From Bacteriovoracaceae bacterium UBA4097 (GTDB taxonomy: Bacteria > Bdellovibrionota > Bacteriovoracia > Bacteriovoracales > Bacteriovoracaceae): a stretch of DNA of 15,427 nt. This document shows positions 13,382 to 15,427 of this stretch, piece after piece. The stretch spans positions 1-15,427 of the forward strand of contig DFXX01000066.1 of NCBI GenBank assembly GCA_002381765.1. The letters run 5' to 3'. Positions within the stretch are counted from its first letter, which is position 1. Every line of letters begins with the position of its first letter. The notes below the pieces were generated by a model that was given only the letters and a program-made list of their open reading frames with translations, did not search any database and was not told where the DNA came from. The position numbers and the translations under genes were made by a program.

Positions 13382-13837
13382 ATGGTAGAGGTTAAAATCA
13401 AAACTCTGGATCACTATGATTCAGAGTTTGAATTACCCTTCTATGCTACCGAAGGAGCTGCTGGTGCCGATATTCGGGCCAGCATATCTGAGAAAAAATC
13501 AATAGTTGTAAGACCTGGGGAGCGTGTACTTGTTCCCACAGGTCTTGCGATGGAAATCCCTTTAGGGTATGAAGTTCAGGTCAGACCGAGATCGGGTCTT
13601 TCTTTGAAGTCTCCGCTTTTGATCGTTAATGCTCCGGGAACTATCGATTGTGACTACCGGGGAGAAGTGAACATCATTGTTGGAAACTTTGGAAAGGAAG
13701 ACTATGTGATTGAACATGGTCTCAGAATAGCTCAACTAGTTCTTTCTCCGGTTACACAGGGCCGTTATGTTGCCTCCTCTTCATTAGGGGAGACTGCTCG
13801 CGGAGCAGGTGGCTTTGGATCAACTGGTACAAAATAA
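13382..13837 (+). CDS. dut: dUTP diphosphatase (dUTPase)
   Basis: A 151-residue trimeric-type dUTPase, the same size as E. coli Dut. It hydrolyses dUTP to dUMP and pyrophosphate, keeping uracil out of DNA and feeding dTMP synthesis. All five motifs are present: AGADIRA (27-33), PRSGLS (69-74), the substrate-binding and catalytic block IDCDYRGEV (88-96, with D91 as the expected water-activating Asp), HGLRIAQLVL (112-121), and the Gly-rich C-terminal arm RGAGGFGSTG (140-149). The start is the ATG at 13382, one base after the pnp stop, with AAGG inside the end of pnp as the likely ribosome site. A longer frame reaching back to 13313 lies wholly within pnp and is not real. Cotranscribed with pnp. 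Confidence 0.96.
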   Translation: MVEVKIKTLDHYDSEFELPFYATEGAAGADIRASISEKKSIVVRPGERVLVPTGLAMEIPLGYEVQVRPRSGLSLKSPLLIVNAPGTIDCDYRGEVNIIVGNFGKEDYVIEHGLRIAQLVLSPVTQGRYVASSSLGETARGAGGFGSTGTK

Positions 13838-13848
13838 GGAGATGATTT

Positions 13849-14130
13849 ATGGAATTAAAAGTTCCTTACGTCCAGCTTACAGATAAGAAGAAGGGATACG
13901 AAGAGGCCAAGAGGCTTATTCCTGAAGTCATCTCAAAATTTGGCGTAAACGCCGATGTTCAAAATGATGATGCCAATACAACGTTGACTGCTAAGGGAAG
14001 TGGATTCAGTGCAAAAATTGAATTTGCTGAAACCGAAGCTATCGTTAATGTAGATCTTGGATTTCTCCTCAAGCCTTTTAAAGGCAAAATATTAGACACC
14101 ATCGAAAAGCAGATTAAGAAAGTTGTATGA
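13849..14130 (+). CDS. Small PHA-system (PHA_gran_rgn-like) family protein
   Basis: A 93-residue cytoplasmic protein. The layout, with an N-terminal strand, an AKRLIPEVISKFGV helix (20-33), a strand pair ending in SGFSAKIEF, and then VNVDLGFLLKPFKGKILDTIEKQIKKV (67-92), resembles the small 'polyhydroxyalkanoic acid system' family often found near PHA genes. The strongest signature is LGFLLKPFKGKI. Members have no established reaction. No PHA synthase or depolymerase is in this window, so a link to PHA granules is not supported by context. The ribosome site AAGGAG overlaps the dut stop, 11 bases before the ATG. The stop overlaps the ferredoxin start (ATGA), implying coupled translation. Confidence 0.65.
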   Translation: MELKVPYVQLTDKKKGYEEAKRLIPEVISKFGVNADVQNDDANTTLTAKGSGFSAKIEFAETEAIVNVDLGFLLKPFKGKILDTIEKQIKKVV

Positions 14131-14666
14131 GCCAATTTAAATGTACCCTATGGCCATCTGGTGAGGTCCTGGACCTCAATGGCGAAGAAACGCTTCTGGG
14201 CCAACTTAAGAAGGCCGGAAAAAAAATCAAATCAAGCTGTGGAGGTTGCGCCACTTGCAGTGACTGTATTGTCGTTGTGAAGTCTGGTGAACTTAATCTA
14301 ACTGCTCAAACCTTTGAAGAACTCAGGCTTCTAGGTAATGTCTTTCATATCACAAAAGAAAGACTTTCCTGTCAGTCTCGCCTTTTAGGAGACGTGACTA
14401 TCGATATCTCGGCCCATGAGAAGAAATCTACTCCCGTAACCAAGACTGTTGTCAAAAAAACTTCCACTCGTTTAAAGAAGCGTGAGGATGTTGAAAAAAC
14501 AGTTAAGGAGAGGGAAGAGATGGCAGAGATGAAGCCTAAAGATACCTGGTTTAAGCACTGGGAGAAAGAAGAAGAGGATCCAAATAAGCCGAAGAAGTTG
14601 GGTGGCAATAAACGTCCTCGACCTTTCAATTATAGTGAAACAGATAAAGACGAAACTGAAGAGTAA
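14127..14666 (+). CDS. 2Fe-2S ferredoxin with long charged C-terminal tail
   Basis: A 179-residue protein. Residues 1-97 form a plant-type (beta-grasp) 2Fe-2S ferredoxin domain. The cluster loop SSCGGCATCSDC (36-47) gives the C-x5-C-x2-C ligands C38, C44 and C47, and RLSCQSRL supplies the fourth at C82; C41 is an additional Cys where His or Lys is more common. It should carry single electrons in the cytoplasm; the partner is unknown. Residues 98-179 form an unusual Lys/Glu-rich tail with TWFKHWEKEEEDP (139-151 region), a basic KKLGGNKRPRP stretch and an acidic end, likely disordered and perhaps a docking or nucleic-acid-binding tail. The ATG at 14127 overlaps the preceding stop by four bases (ATGA). 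It ends 15 bases before the transporter gene. Confidence 0.85.
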   Translation: MSQFKCTLWPSGEVLDLNGEETLLGQLKKAGKKIKSSCGGCATCSDCIVVVKSGELNLTAQTFEELRLLGNVFHITKERLSCQSRLLGDVTIDISAHEKKSTPVTKTVVKKTSTRLKKREDVEKTVKEREEMAEMKPKDTWFKHWEKEEEDPNKPKKLGGNKRPRPFNYSETDKDETEE

Positions 14667-14681
14667 TTTCAAGGAGTAGGT

Positions 14682-15427
14682 ATGTCAGAAGCGGCAACAG
14701 TGGCAAATTTAGAAGCTGATTCAGTCAATAAATTCCCCCCACAAATTAAATACATTGTAGGAAATGAAGCTTGTGAGCGTTACAGCTATTATGGAATGAG
14801 ATCCATTCTAACTGTATTTATGATTCAAGTTCTCCTGATGCAAGAAGCGACTGCGACCTCTGTTTATCACTTATTCGCTGGTGCTTGTTATCTCTTTCCG
14901 ATTCTTGGAGCATGGATATCTGACCGAGTTTGGGGAAAATATAAAACCATTCTCTATCTCTCTCTTGTCTACTGTGCAGGACATGCTGTTCTTGCTATCT
15001 GGGAGACTACCTATGGGCTTTATGCTGGCCTAGCTCTTATTGCTCTTGGCTCGGGTGGTATTAAGCCATGTGTTTCAGCTCACGTTGGTGACCAGTTTAA
15101 GGCAAATCAGCAACACCTTCTTAAGAAAGTGTATGAGTTATTCTACTTCATGATTAACTTTGGTTCATTCTTTTCAACTCTCATTACTCCATGGACTCTT
15201 AAGGCCTTTGGACCAAGTATTGCTTTCGGTGTTCCTGGCGTACTTATGCTTATTGCGACCTTTATCTTCTGGATGGGACGTAATGAATTCGTTCATGTTC
15301 CACCGACAAAGGGCGATGGGCATGGACTTATGAATATCATCTCTACTGCCCTCAAGAATCAAAAGTCCCGTAAAGCAGGGGAGAGTTATCTTGATGTGGC
15401 CGTGAAAGAACATAGTCGTGAGCAAGT
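14682..15427 (+). CDS. POT-family proton-coupled peptide transporter (partial)
   Basis: The frame is open from ATG 14682 to the right edge, giving 248 residues, roughly the first half of a POT/PTR2 (MFS) di-/tripeptide:proton symporter in the inner membrane. Residues 29-38, EACERYSYYG, are the proton-coupling ExxERFxYYG motif of helix 1. GAWISDRVWGKYK (76-88) is the MFS loop 2-3 motif. GSGGIKPCVSAHVGDQF (123-139) and FYFMINFGSF (154-163) match the two PTR2 signatures. Five to six membrane helices are visible (about 41-53, 61-80, 89-106, 111-128, 154-171, 179-198), then a cytoplasmic Lys-rich stretch. AAGGAG at 14671-14676 precedes the start by five bases. Only 15 bases follow the ferredoxin gene and no terminator is seen, so it may be cotranscribed. 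Confidence 0.93.
   Translation, partial: MSEAATVANLEADSVNKFPPQIKYIVGNEACERYSYYGMRSILTVFMIQVLLMQEATATSVYHLFAGACYLFPILGAWISDRVWGKYKTILYLSLVYCAGHAVLAIWETTYGLYAGLALIALGSGGIKPCVSAHVGDQFKANQQHLLKKVYELFYFMINFGSFFSTLITPWTLKAFGPSIAFGVPGVLMLIATFIFWMGRNEFVHVPPTKGDGHGLMNIISTALKNQKSRKAGESYLDVAVKEHSREQ

Noticed and set aside
15174..15425. Minus-strand open frame of 83 codons at the right edge
   Set aside because: Antisense to the clear POT transporter reading frame, which has intact motifs.
1..15427. Mobile elements, CRISPR arrays, tRNA or rRNA genes
   Set aside because: No transposase or integrase proteins, no regularly spaced repeats, no cloverleaf or rRNA-like stretches were seen.

Overview
The window looks like chromosomal core DNA from a Gram-negative bacterium, most likely a member of the Bdellovibrionota (Bacteriovorax/Peredibacter-like). 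This is inferred from protein style and gene neighbourhoods: an RpoH-type sigma factor with a Lys-rich N-terminal tail, a prkA-yhbH-spoVR cluster in a non-Bacillus background, rpsO-pnp synteny, and several secreted proteins of no recognisable family. Base composition is moderate and even. I see no transposases, integrases, phage genes, CRISPR repeats or tRNA/rRNA genes, and no gene-free gap over about 210 bases.

Layout. (1) Positions 1-894, minus strand: the first codons of a probable envelope M23-type peptidase, cut by the window edge, and a complete PP2C-type Ser/Thr phosphatase. (2) Positions 1089-5791, plus strand: a tight three-gene operon of PrkA (AAA+ protein kinase family), YhbH/YeaH (DUF444, VWA-like) and SpoVR/YcgB, diverging from the phosphatase gene. 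(3) Positions 5788-7912, minus strand: an exported TPR-like protein and an alpha/beta hydrolase whose genes overlap by 41 bases; the hydrolase gene converges on spoVR and their stop codons overlap. (4) Positions 7970/7982-9604, plus strand: an exported protein of unknown family. (5) Positions 9670-15427, plus strand: rpoH, rpsO and a strong intrinsic terminator, then pnp, dut, a small PHA-granule-region-type protein, a 2Fe-2S ferredoxin and the start of a POT-family peptide transporter.

How they work together. The phosphatase and PrkA promoters lie back to back, so the window may encode both halves of a phosphorylation switch beside the YhbH and SpoVR partners. Block 5 is housekeeping: heat-shock/envelope-stress sigma factor, ribosomal protein S15, RNA turnover and dUTP removal.

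The most interesting signals are small. The unknown exported protein appears to start at an ATA codon. rpoH has no Shine-Dalgarno and carries a heat-shock-like promoter abutting its ATG. A perfect 10-bp hairpin surrounds the prkA stop codon. A G-quadruplex motif lies in yhbH. A long hairpin that could end the spoVR operon lies inside the convergent hydrolase gene. I did not find a clearly new multi-gene system; the best candidate for an undescribed component is the 540-residue exported protein.
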